Under the pieces are notes generated by a model. That model ran no database searches. It was not told the DNA's origin and saw only the letters and a program-made list of their open reading frames with translations. From DASTBU01 sp035711845 (GTDB taxonomy: Bacteria; Acidobacteriota; Vicinamibacteria; Vicinamibacterales; 2-12-FULL-66-21), in the NCBI GenBank assembly GCA_035711845.1, contig DASTBU010000053.1, positions 1 through 40,496 on the forward strand: DNA of 40,496 nt, written 5' to 3'. This document shows, one piece after another, positions 33,751-40,496 of the stretch (positions within the stretch are counted from its first letter, which is position 1; every line of letters starts with the position of its first letter). Position numbers and translations under genes: made by a program.

Positions 33751-35395
33751 CGCGGCGCTGGAGCTCGAACCAGTAATAGCCATACGCACCAAGCGTGAGC
33801 GGATATCTCTCGGTCCCGACGGGCGGAAATGCCGTGTACCCGAGCATCTCGACGGGTGTCATCCCCGCGAACGCGGACAGGTCGAGCGACACCGGCTGCG
33901 GGACGTGCGACAGGTTGGCCACGCAGAGGATGACGTCGTCCTCGAACCGTCGCACGTGGGCCACGATGCGCGGATTCTCGGGCTCGAGCAGTTCGATGCT
34001 GCCGTGGCCGAATACCCGGAAGAGCTTCCGCAGCCCCACCATGTTGCGCATCCAGTGGAGGAGCGAGGCCTGGTCCTCCTGCTGCGCCTGCACGTTCACC
34101 GCCTGATAGGAGTACACCGGATCGGCGATCACGGGGCTGTAGAGCTGCGGCGACTCCGCGGCGGAGAAGCCGGCATTCCTCTGGGCGTTCCATTGCATCG
34201 GCGTCCGCACGCCGTGGCGATCGCCGAGCTGCAGGTTGTCGCCCATCCCTATCTCGTCGCCGTAGTAGATGATGGGCGTGCCAGGAAGCGAGAACAGGAG
34301 CGCCGTGAGCAGCTCGATCCGGCGGCGATCGTTGCCGAGAAGCGGCGCCAGGCGCCGGCGGATGCCGACGTTGAGCCGTGCCTCCGGATCGGCCGTGTAC
34401 GCCAGGTACATGTAGTCGCGCTCTTCCTCGGTGACCATCTCGAGCGTGAGCTCATCATGGTTCCGGAGAAACAGCGCCCACTGGCAGTCGTCGGGGATCT
34501 CCGGCGTTCTGGCGAGCACGTCGGCAATCGGGAATCGATCCTCCTGGTGGATGGCCATGAACAGGCGCGGCATGAGCGGAAAGTGATACGCCATGTGGCA
34601 TTCGTCGCCCTCTCCGAAATACTCACGGACATCGGCGGGCCACTGGTTCGCTTCGGCCAGCAGCATGCGGCTGGCGTAGTGCTGGTCGATGTGCCGGCGG
34701 ATCGTCTTGATGACGGCGTGCGTTTCGGGCAGGTTCTCGCACGATGTGCCTTCACGTTCGACCAGGTACGGCACCGCGTCGAGCCGGAGCCCGTCCACGC
34801 CCATCGCAAGCCAGAAATCCATGACGCCCAGGATCTCCTCGAGCACCGCCGGGTTGTCGTAGTTCAGATCCGGCTGATGGTGGAAGAAGCGGTGCCAGTA
34901 GAAGGCGCCGGCCGCCGCGTCCCGGCTCCAGTTGGAAGGCTCGGTGTCGATGAAGATGATCCGGGCCTGCGCGTATTTCTGATCGGTGTCGCTCCAGACG
35001 TAATAGTCGCGCTCGCGCGAGCCGGCCGGCGCCAGCCGCGCCCGCTGGAACCATGCGTGCCGATCCGACGTGTGATTGAGTGCGAGCTCGATGATGACGC
35101 GCATGCCCCTGCCGTGGGCGGCGTGGAGGAACGCCTGAAAATCCTCGAGGGTTCCGTAGTCGGGATGAATCTGGCGGTAGTCCGCGACATCGTACCCGTC
35201 GTCGCGCAGCGGCGAGGCGAAGAACGGCAGCAGCCAGAGGCAGGTGACTCCCAGCGCCTCGATGTAGTCGAGGCGCTGGAGCAGCCCGCGGAAATCACCG
35301 ATGCCGTCGGCGTTGCTGTCGCAGAAGGACTTGACGTGGAGCTGGTAGATGATCGCGTCCTTGTACCAGAGCGGATCGCTCCCCCTCGGCCTCAC
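33743..35395 (-). CDS. treS: Trehalose synthase (maltose alpha-glucosyltransferase), GH13_16
   Basis: TreS interconverts maltose and trehalose in the cytoplasm. The 550-residue product shows the GH13 regions in order: VIIELALNHTSDRHAWFQ (region I), GVDGLRLDAVPYL with nucleophile Asp206 (region II), MLLAEANQW with acid/base Glu248 (region III), and LFLRNHDEL with Asp314 (region IV). FDIDGVGDF-like N-terminal DSNADGIGDFRGL and IIYYGDEIGMGDN fit trehalose synthases rather than amylases. No C-terminal maltokinase domain is fused. GTG start at 35395 with no clear Shine-Dalgarno. It is the first gene of a three-gene minus-strand operon. Confidence 0.92.
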   Translation of the reverse strand: MRPRGSDPLWYKDAIIYQLHVKSFCDSNADGIGDFRGLLQRLDYIEALGVTCLWLLPFFASPLRDDGYDVADYRQIHPDYGTLEDFQAFLHAAHGRGMRVIIELALNHTSDRHAWFQRARLAPAGSRERDYYVWSDTDQKYAQARIIFIDTEPSNWSRDAAAGAFYWHRFFHHQPDLNYDNPAVLEEILGVMDFWLAMGVDGLRLDAVPYLVEREGTSCENLPETHAVIKTIRRHIDQHYASRMLLAEANQWPADVREYFGEGDECHMAYHFPLMPRLFMAIHQEDRFPIADVLARTPEIPDDCQWALFLRNHDELTLEMVTEEERDYMYLAYTADPEARLNVGIRRRLAPLLGNDRRRIELLTALLFSLPGTPIIYYGDEIGMGDNLQLGDRHGVRTPMQWNAQRNAGFSAAESPQLYSPVIADPVYSYQAVNVQAQQEDQASLLHWMRNMVGLRKLFRVFGHGSIELLEPENPRIVAHVRRFEDDVILCVANLSHVPQPVSLDLSAFAGMTPVEMLGYTAFPPVGTERYPLTLGAYGYYWFELQRRDD

Positions 35396-35680
35396 GGGGT
35401 GATGTTACCTTGAATAGCCGACGGCTATCAGGTCTCGGCGCTCAGTCCTGCCTTTCGTAAGTGCGTGACGCACCGAGGGCGGCGAGGTGCCCGCCCCGGA
35501 AAACTCCTTCTTGGGTCCGCTGGTACTTTCGCGCTCTGCGCGGCCGCTCGGCGGACCAGGGCTGCGGCATCGGCCACAAGCCCGCCAGGCAATCCGCTAC
35601 TTCGTTGCAGTCACGTCCTTTGAGTTCATGTCGATGGTGATGGTCCACCCCGAGGTCCGCTAGAACTCGAACGGTGCTGG
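35396..35680. other. Non-coding or decayed stretch upstream of treS
   Basis: This 285-bp gap between treS and the DUF1326 gene has no intact gene. A 68-residue minus-strand frame (35442-35648) has biased composition and no recognisable motif. An inverted pair GGGTCCGC / GCGGACC is visible around 35514-35563, and a CGCGCTCTGCGCGG hairpin lies between its arms. It may hold a dispersed repeat or remains of an old gene. Confidence 0.5.
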
Positions 35681-36304
35681 CTAGGGCCCGCGACGATAGG
35701 CGATGTGTTCGACGGGCAGGATATTGAACCCGTCATTTCGGGAGGCGGCGAAGTAGCTCATGTTCCTGATGACAGTCGTACCCTCACCTGTGGCGCCGGC
35801 ATATCGAGTCAACACCACTTCAGCCGCCTTTCCGCCATCGAGCTTGGCCTCGGCGCGCACCGCCTCGGCTTTCCACTCGATCGTCGCATCGGGTCCCTCG
35901 GTGAACGACTCCCAGTGTAACGGGAGGAAATGGGACAAGAACTCGCGGATCCCCTCCCGCTGCTCTTTGGTCGCGGATGGTTCGAAGGTCAGTTCGACAG
36001 TCCTGGCGTCGCCCTTGTCTCCCGCGAACCAGAACTTCAGACCATCCAGCCTCACCTTGCCGTGGTGCCCCTTGTTCACCCGAAATGCTGCGTTGAAGTA
36101 ACAGGACCTGTGTCCCGCATGCTCGTGGGTCGCAGCTGAGCCGACAGTGGCGGGCGATCCGAAGATACACGGACACAGCATACGGCAACTGCAGCCGTCG
36201 ATAATCGTCGCATTCATCGCCCAGTCGACCGGGCCTTCCTTCGCGAGCGCCAGCGCGTGAACGCTGCCAATGAGCATGGTCGCAACAAATTCACGACGTC
36301 TCAT
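35681..36304 (-). CDS. DUF1326 domain protein, exported
   Basis: The 207-residue product starts with a Tat-like or Sec signal (MRRREFVATMLIGSVHALALA). The DUF1326 signature is the Cys-rich CSCRMLCPCIFG (Cys38, Cys40, Cys44, Cys46), followed by THEHAGHRSCYF and FNAAFRVNKGHHGKVRLDGL. The Cys and His residues suggest metal or cofactor binding; the function of the family is not established. AGGAGG lies 6 nt upstream of the ATG. It is transcribed towards treS, with a 285-bp decayed gap between. Confidence 0.88.
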   Translation of the reverse strand: MRRREFVATMLIGSVHALALAKEGPVDWAMNATIIDGCSCRMLCPCIFGSPATVGSAATHEHAGHRSCYFNAAFRVNKGHHGKVRLDGLKFWFAGDKGDARTVELTFEPSATKEQREGIREFLSHFLPLHWESFTEGPDATIEWKAEAVRAEAKLDGGKAAEVVLTRYAGATGEGTTVIRNMSYFAASRNDGFNILPVEHIAYRRGP

Positions 36305-36435
36305 GAGATCCTCCTACTGGTTCGTCGTCGGGCGTCGTCCCGCCGACGGTTTCCATCGCACCACGGTGGACCTACGTCTGTGAAGTCAAGAATCTGGACT
36401 TCACAACCGAATGCGAGTGCGCAACACTGGCGCTG

Positions 36436-36627
36436 GTGAGGGGGTACGGACAGCAGTGCCCCATCGCGCGTGCGTTGGCTCGAGATCGCCCCCGAGAACG
36501 TCGACCCCTTCGTGACGCTGTGGTCGATGTGCGACGCGCTCCGCCGAGACCGGTCACGGATCGACGCGTCGTCATCCGCTTCGACTTCACCGGCTGCGCG
36601 CACCGTGAACGCTATTGGCTCCTCAAC
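36436..36627 (+). pseudogene. Remnant of an HxlR-type regulator with SCP2-like C-terminus
   Basis: Three pieces in two frames recall one family. VRGYGQQCPIARAL (from GTG 36436) matches HxlR starts; RWLEIAPENVDPFVTLWSMC (36479 on, next frame) and RRVVIRFDFTG followed by RERYWLLN (36566-36627, first frame) match the C-terminal half of such regulators. Most of the winged helix between the first and second pieces is missing. No intact product is possible. The remaining stretch 36305-36435 has no gene I can support. Confidence 0.55.
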
Positions 36628-36646
36628 AAGTGTGCTAGGATGTACA
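36615..36646 (+). promoter_or_regulatory. Candidate promoter of the toxin-antitoxin pair
   Basis: TAGGAT (36636-36641) preceded by TG at 36633-36634 is an extended -10, with TTGGCT 15 bp further upstream. The palindrome TGTACA (36641-36646) overlaps it and could be part of an autoregulatory operator for the RHH antitoxin. Confidence 0.4.
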
Positions 36647-36669
36647 CGTCTAATTACAGGCGACCACAT

Positions 36670-36930
36670 ATGAGCACCACGCTATCGGTTCGAATCGATA
36701 TCGACACCAAGAATCGCCTCGAGGCGCTCGCTAAACGCGCACGTCGTTCGAAGTCGTTTCTTGCCGCGGAAGCGATTGCCGCCTTTGTCGAGGCGGAAAG
36801 CTGGCAGCTGGAGGAAATTCAGACCGGCATCAAGGAACTCGATGAGGGCCGGGGTGTTCCACACAAGGACGTGGCGAACTGGCTTCGTTCGTGGGGTCGC
36901 AAGCGTGAACGGAAGGCGCCTCGCGTGTGA
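36670..36930 (+). CDS. RHH-family antitoxin (RelB/ParD-like)
   Basis: The 86-residue product starts MSTTLSVRIDIDTKNRLEAL, a ribbon followed by the first helix of a ribbon-helix-helix fold, then RSKSFLAAEAIAAFVEAESW for the second. The C-terminal part (LEEIQTGIKELDEGRGVPHK) is the typical toxin-wrapping arm. ATG 36670 is chosen because RHH homology begins there; the frame upstream belongs to a remnant gene. It overlaps the toxin gene by 4 nt (GTGA). It should neutralise the toxin and repress its own promoter. Confidence 0.92.
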   Translation: MSTTLSVRIDIDTKNRLEALAKRARRSKSFLAAEAIAAFVEAESWQLEEIQTGIKELDEGRGVPHKDVANWLRSWGRKRERKAPRV

Positions 36931-37211
36931 GCATCGTCTGGTCGCCGCGAGCCATCGAGCATGTGGCTCATCTGCGCGAGTACATCGCGCGCGACAACCC
37001 GAAAGCCGCCAACCGAATTGCGAGGGTCCTGCTCGAAGCTGTCGAGCGGCTCGCTAAACTGCCAAATCTTGGCCGTCCCGGCCGCGTCGCCGGCTCTCGA
37101 GAACTCGTCGTCGCCGGAACACCGTACATCATCCCCTACCGGCTGCGGGGCGACCGCCTCGAGATCGTCGCCGTTTTCCACGCGAGGCAGAAATGGCCGA
37201 ACCAGTTGTGA
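36927..37211 (+). CDS. RelE/ParE-superfamily toxin
   Basis: The 94-residue product has the ParE-type layout: WSPRAIEHVAHLREYIARDNPKAANRIARVLLEAVERLAKLPNLGRPGRVAGSRELVV followed by YIIPYRLRGDRLEIVAVFHARQKWP. Helices 1 and 2 and the C-terminal strands are complete, with GRPGRV and the terminal HARQKWP. It is therefore probably active as a gyrase or mRNA-targeting toxin; the ParE branch fits better by the LPNLGRPGR motif. GTG start overlaps the antitoxin stop. The pair lies between two broken genes. Confidence 0.92.
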   Translation: MSIVWSPRAIEHVAHLREYIARDNPKAANRIARVLLEAVERLAKLPNLGRPGRVAGSRELVVAGTPYIIPYRLRGDRLEIVAVFHARQKWPNQL

Positions 37212-37273
37212 GCTGCTCGGGCTGACGAGCGGTCGCCGCGCGCCAAACGGTTTGGAATCCGAAAAGGTGCGTG

Positions 37274-37770
37274 ATGGAGACCGCGCGCGAGCTCCTGGAA
37301 CGGCGCGCCGGCCATGCGAAGCACGAGGCCTTGCTCAAGTACTTGCGCAAGGCGGGGCGTGGCAGCCGGCCGAATCGGGACCGCAGATGGCAGCTGGTCC
37401 TCCGAGGAGCCGGGAGGGCGCACTCTCCCCCAAGGCCTACCAGCTCCTGCTCTTGCTTCTCGAATCGCGTCCCAAGGCCATGGCCAAAGACACACTCTGG
37501 TCCGGCGCGGTCCCGAAGTGCAGGTCCGGCTCGATCTGCCTGGTATCTCGCGACGGCACGCCCGCATCGTGTTCGGTGATACGGGCGCCACGATCGAAGA
37601 CCTGGAGAGCAAGAACGGGACCTTCGTCGGCGCCGAGCCCGTGAAGGCACCGCGCCCGCTGAAGGGCGGGCGACGAGGTCTCGTTCGGATCCGTGCGCGT
37701 GACGTTCCACCTCGCCGGCTCGGATGGCTCGACGGAGACGACTGGCCGTCCGTCGCGGGATGCGCGCTGA
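37274..37770 (+). pseudogene. Frameshifted winged-helix / FHA-domain gene
   Basis: One gene is spread over three frames. METARELLERRAGHAKHEAL (from 37274) continues to about 37405; then EGALSPKAYQLLLLLLESRP is in another frame, resembling the start of a response-regulator winged helix. PGISRRHARIVFGDTGATIE and DLESKNGTFVGAEPVK in a third frame are an FHA core with the SRRHA and NGTFV motifs. GDEVSFGSVRVTFHL in the second frame ends it at TGA 37770. There are at least three shifts, and part of the winged helix and FHA start are missing. The intact ancestor would have been a phosphothreonine-binding regulator. Confidence 0.8.
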
Positions 37771-37773
37771 GGT

Positions 37774-38760
37774 TTACCTCGCGCTGTCCTGCCGCACCTC
37801 TCGCGCCTTCACACCTCGCACGGCGCCCGCAATCATCCGGTTCACAGCGGCCAGCGACAACCCGCCTTCGTCCTTTTGCGGGATCGTGGCGAACCCGATC
37901 GCCGATGCACTCGGGTATCGTCGGAAGACCATTTCGAACAGCCGCGCGAGCTCTTCGCTGGATGGACCGCCGGGCACCTTGTTGCCGTGCCCACTGACCT
38001 CGCGAGGATCGAGGACGTCCATGTCGATGTGGACGTACAGCCTGTCCGTGATGCGGCTCAGACGATCGAGCTGCTGGAACACGGCGGGTGTGGCCCGGCG
38101 CAGATCGTCCACGCTCACCTGCTCGATCCGCGACTCGTCCAGCAGGTGCTGTTCCAGCGGATCGGTCAGCCGCACGCCGCCCATGACGATATAGCGGTCG
38201 GCGAGCGGCGGATCGAGCTTCGCATCGAGCCTTAGGCGCTGGAGCGCCCGGCCCGTCGCAACGGCTACAGGCATCCCGCCGAGCGATCCACTGCGAGTGG
38301 TCTCAGGAGTGTTGAAGTCGGGATGCGCGTCCAGCCACAACATCCCCACTCGAAGAGCTTCTCCGCTGCCGCCTGAACGCTGCAGCCCGGCCACGAGGCC
38401 GGGCATCGATGGACACGTGGCGAGCAGACCCACCGTGAAATAGCCCTCGCGCTCGTTCTGCGCCACGATGTCGGCGAAATGCCCGAGCGCCATGCCCAGG
38501 CGCTTCCATCCACCGTACTCCTTGTCCTCGTCCGGCGTCAGCCGGGCTTCGTGCAGTCGGACGACCGCGCCCATGTCCGCGAGGATCGTCTGGATGCCCC
38601 CGTCCGCCATAGTGGAGGGGCCCTTCGACAACCCGTTGGGAGAGAAGGGTTGTTGGGCGAGCGCGACGCGAATGCGTCCGTCAGGCCCGGCGTATTTCTG
38701 CATCCCGCCGGGAACGGCCATCAGCGCGGATGGAATCAGGAAGAGGATCGCAAGCCGCAT
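37774..38760 (-). CDS. Arginase-fold protein lacking canonical metal and catalytic residues
   Basis: The 328-residue product has a signal peptide (about 1-24) and a ureohydrolase fold. LWLDAHPDFNTPETTRSGSLGGMP (141-164) is the DAHxDxNTP motif with Asp144, His146 and Asp148, and YVHIDMDVLDP (242-252) gives Asp246 and Asp248. The GGDHS motif, carrying the first metal His in arginases, is replaced by LATCPS (113-118). The catalytic His of HGMP is Gly (GGMP), and the last conserved Glu is not evident. It is probably not an arginase. ATG 38760 starts the signal peptide. It is divergent from the DUF5916 gene. Confidence 0.8.
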   Translation of the reverse strand: MRLAILFLIPSALMAVPGGMQKYAGPDGRIRVALAQQPFSPNGLSKGPSTMADGGIQTILADMGAVVRLHEARLTPDEDKEYGGWKRLGMALGHFADIVAQNEREGYFTVGLLATCPSMPGLVAGLQRSGGSGEALRVGMLWLDAHPDFNTPETTRSGSLGGMPVAVATGRALQRLRLDAKLDPPLADRYIVMGGVRLTDPLEQHLLDESRIEQVSVDDLRRATPAVFQQLDRLSRITDRLYVHIDMDVLDPREVSGHGNKVPGGPSSEELARLFEMVFRRYPSASAIGFATIPQKDEGGLSLAAVNRMIAGAVRGVKAREVRQDSAR

Positions 38761-38840
38761 CCGGGTGATGCTCGTGCGGTTGAGCAAGGATGTCAAGGCG
38801 CCCAGGCAAACTATCAGGGGACCGCAACGTCTAAGCCAGC

Positions 38841-40496
38841 ATGTGCCTGGGCCCCACGCGGAGTCGGGTGGCTCGACTGTGGCTCCATCGGCAGGGAACC
38901 GCGAGCCTGGCGCTGTCGCTGAGCCTGGTCCTGCCCATCCCCGCAACCGCCCGGCAAGAGCCGTCCCGCACGGGAGACGCCGACGCCTCCACCGCCCGGC
39001 CAGAATTACGCCCCCGTCGGGTGCAACGGGCACCGGCAATCGACGGCATCCTCGACGACGACGCGTGGCGCGAGGCGCCGCTGCAGACCGGCACGTGGAA
39101 ATCGTATAGCCCGCTGCACGGCGACGTCATTCCCCAACAGACGAAGGTCTGGATGGCGTACGACGCCGACTCTATCTATCTCGCCTTCCAATGCGACGAC
39201 CCGGAGCCCGGGTCCATCAAGACGTCGGTGACCCGGCGCGACAACATCTGGTCGGACGACTGGGTCGGGGTGAGCCTCGACGCCCTCGGCACGGGGCAGG
39301 TCTCCTACCACTTCATGGTCAACCCCAGCGGTGTGCAACTGGACATGCTGAACAGTGCCGCCGGCAACGAGGACGAGTCCCCCGACTACGTATGGGACAG
39401 TGCCGGACGGCGGAACGCCTCCGGCTATGCGGTCGAGATGCGCGTGCCGCTGCAGACCATCCGCTTCCGGGGCGGGCGTGAGGTCCGGATGGGCGTCCTC
39501 TTCTGGAGGCGCGTTAGCCGCACCGGCGTCTCCGTCGCCTGGCCCGCCCTCGAGCCCGGGACGTGGGTGTTCGAGAAGCATGCCTCGCTCGTCTTCGACG
39601 GGCTGCAGGCGCGCCCCCTGCGCGAGATCATTCCGTTCACGACCTATTCGAGGAACGTGTTGCGGGACACGCACGCCGAGTGGGGCCCCGCCGACGACGA
39701 GGCCGAGGCCGGGATCAGCACGAAGTATGGCGTGACGTCGACCATCACGCTCGAAGCGACAGCGAACCCCGACTTCAGTCAAGTCGAGAGCGACGCCTTT
39801 CAGGTGGAGGTCAATCAGCGGTTCCCGGTGTTCTTCTCGGAAAAGCGCCCGTTCTTCATGGAAGGCTCCGGGATCTTCACGCTCGCGGGCCAGAGCGGCG
39901 ACAACAGCCTGCAGCGGGCAGTCCACACCCGCCGGATCGTCGATCCGCTGTTTGGCGCGAAGCTCACGGGCAGCGCTGGACGGTTCGCGTTCGGCACGCT
40001 GACGGCCCTCGATCAGGCCGCGGGACGGGACCTGCCGGCCGGCGAGCCGGGCGCCGGCGAGGATCAGCTCTTCAACGTGCTCCGCGGCCAGTTCAGCCTG
40101 GGGCCGTCCAACTACGTCGGCGGGCTCGTCGTCGACACCGAGTTCGCTGACGGGTTCAACCGCGTCATCGGCGCCGACCTCTCGTGGCGCGTGACGTCGA
40201 CCCAGCGCATGAGCGCCTTCGTGCTCGCGTCGCAGTCGCGCGCGCCGGGCACGGCGGAATCACGGTCGGGAATCGGGGCACAGGCCGGATACGACTACAG
40301 CACGCAGCGCCTGGTCCTGACCGGATTCGCCGAGCACTACGATCCCGAATTCCGAATGGACACGGCATTCATCAACCGTGTGGGCATCACGAGCGGATGG
40401 GGCTTCGCCCAGTACAGCTTCTATCCCGACAAGGCGCGGTACCCCTGGCTCCGGCGGATTTCCCCGTTTTCGTTTACGCAGGGGGGCCGCGATCGC
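38841..40496 (+). CDS. DUF5916 / CBM9-like outer-membrane protein, cut by the window edge
   Basis: An open frame starts at ATG 38841 and runs without a stop to the window end (552 codons). A signal peptide covers about 1-38 (SLALSLSLVLPIPATARQ). A CBM9-like domain follows (about 62-240; VQRAPAIDGILDDDAWREAP, VWMAYDADSIYLAFQCDDPE, DDWVGVSLDALG). DUF5916 begins near 250 (REIIPFTTYSRNV) with PDFSQVESDAFQVEVNQRFP and FFSEKRPFFMEGSGIFTL, and continues as barrel-like strands. Such proteins are outer-membrane proteins of unknown function, possibly binding glycans. It is divergent from the arginase-like gene with an 80-bp gap. Confidence 0.9.
   Translation, partial: MCLGPTRSRVARLWLHRQGTASLALSLSLVLPIPATARQEPSRTGDADASTARPELRPRRVQRAPAIDGILDDDAWREAPLQTGTWKSYSPLHGDVIPQQTKVWMAYDADSIYLAFQCDDPEPGSIKTSVTRRDNIWSDDWVGVSLDALGTGQVSYHFMVNPSGVQLDMLNSAAGNEDESPDYVWDSAGRRNASGYAVEMRVPLQTIRFRGGREVRMGVLFWRRVSRTGVSVAWPALEPGTWVFEKHASLVFDGLQARPLREIIPFTTYSRNVLRDTHAEWGPADDEAEAGISTKYGVTSTITLEATANPDFSQVESDAFQVEVNQRFPVFFSEKRPFFMEGSGIFTLAGQSGDNSLQRAVHTRRIVDPLFGAKLTGSAGRFAFGTLTALDQAAGRDLPAGEPGAGEDQLFNVLRGQFSLGPSNYVGGLVVDTEFADGFNRVIGADLSWRVTSTQRMSAFVLASQSRAPGTAESRSGIGAQAGYDYSTQRLVLTGFAEHYDPEFRMDTAFINRVGITSGWGFAQYSFYPDKARYPWLRRISPFSFTQGGRDR

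Noticed and set aside
35442..35648. Small minus-strand reading frame upstream of treS
   Set aside because: Biased composition, no recognisable motif, no Shine-Dalgarno; treated as decayed or non-coding.

Overview
The window looks like chromosomal DNA of an Acidobacteriota bacterium, most likely of the class Vicinamibacteria. This is inferred from gene families, not from a marker-gene search. The supporting traits are high GC by eye, an Oar-like TonB receptor with a carboxypeptidase-regulatory N-terminus, an 817-residue duplicated MacB/FtsX permease of the acidobacterial orphan (ADOP) type, a tricorn-like S41 protease, a CRTAC1-type FG-GAP protein, an ECF sigma factor overlapping a kinase-TPR gene, and many low-complexity intergenic repeats.

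Layout. 1-4800 (minus): str/S10 operon rpsL-rpsG-fusA-rpsJ-rplC, without tuf, with heptamer-type repeats in three of its gaps and a good promoter about 350 nt upstream of rpsL. 4870-5570: CsbD-like stress protein and a small cupin. 5660-9730: TonB-dependent receptor with a sigma70-like promoter, a perfect palindromic operator candidate and a strong terminator. 9730-15120: ParB-like protein, outer-membrane barrel, lipoprotein, ADOP permease, DUF456 membrane protein. 15240-20930 (minus): tricorn-like protease, FG-GAP/ASPIC protein, glyoxalase-like protein. 21097-22984: small unknown protein and gdhA.

23111-31466 (all plus) is the most interesting part. An ECF sigma factor overlaps a membrane Ser/Thr kinase with FlgO-like and TPR regions. 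Next comes a separate promoter and a 53-codon Lys-rich peptide gene, then a SagB-type flavin dehydrogenase with a winged-helix N-terminus, a 586-residue protein with a transglutaminase-like Cys-His-Asp pattern, and a divergent gamma-glutamyltransferase-family Ntn hydrolase. No YcaO or E1-like cyclodehydratase is present. I read this as a candidate, possibly undescribed, peptide-modification (RiPP-like) locus; the function is inference.

31777-35395 (minus) is a compact operon of trehalose synthase, a GT-A glycosyltransferase and a MscS-related membrane protein, consistent with osmotic adaptation. 35396-37773 is a decayed accessory island: DUF1326 protein, remnant of an HxlR-type regulator, an intact RHH/ParE toxin-antitoxin pair, and a frameshifted winged-helix/FHA gene. 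The window ends with an arginase-fold protein lacking several metal or catalytic residues and a DUF5916/CBM9-like outer-membrane protein that runs off the right edge.
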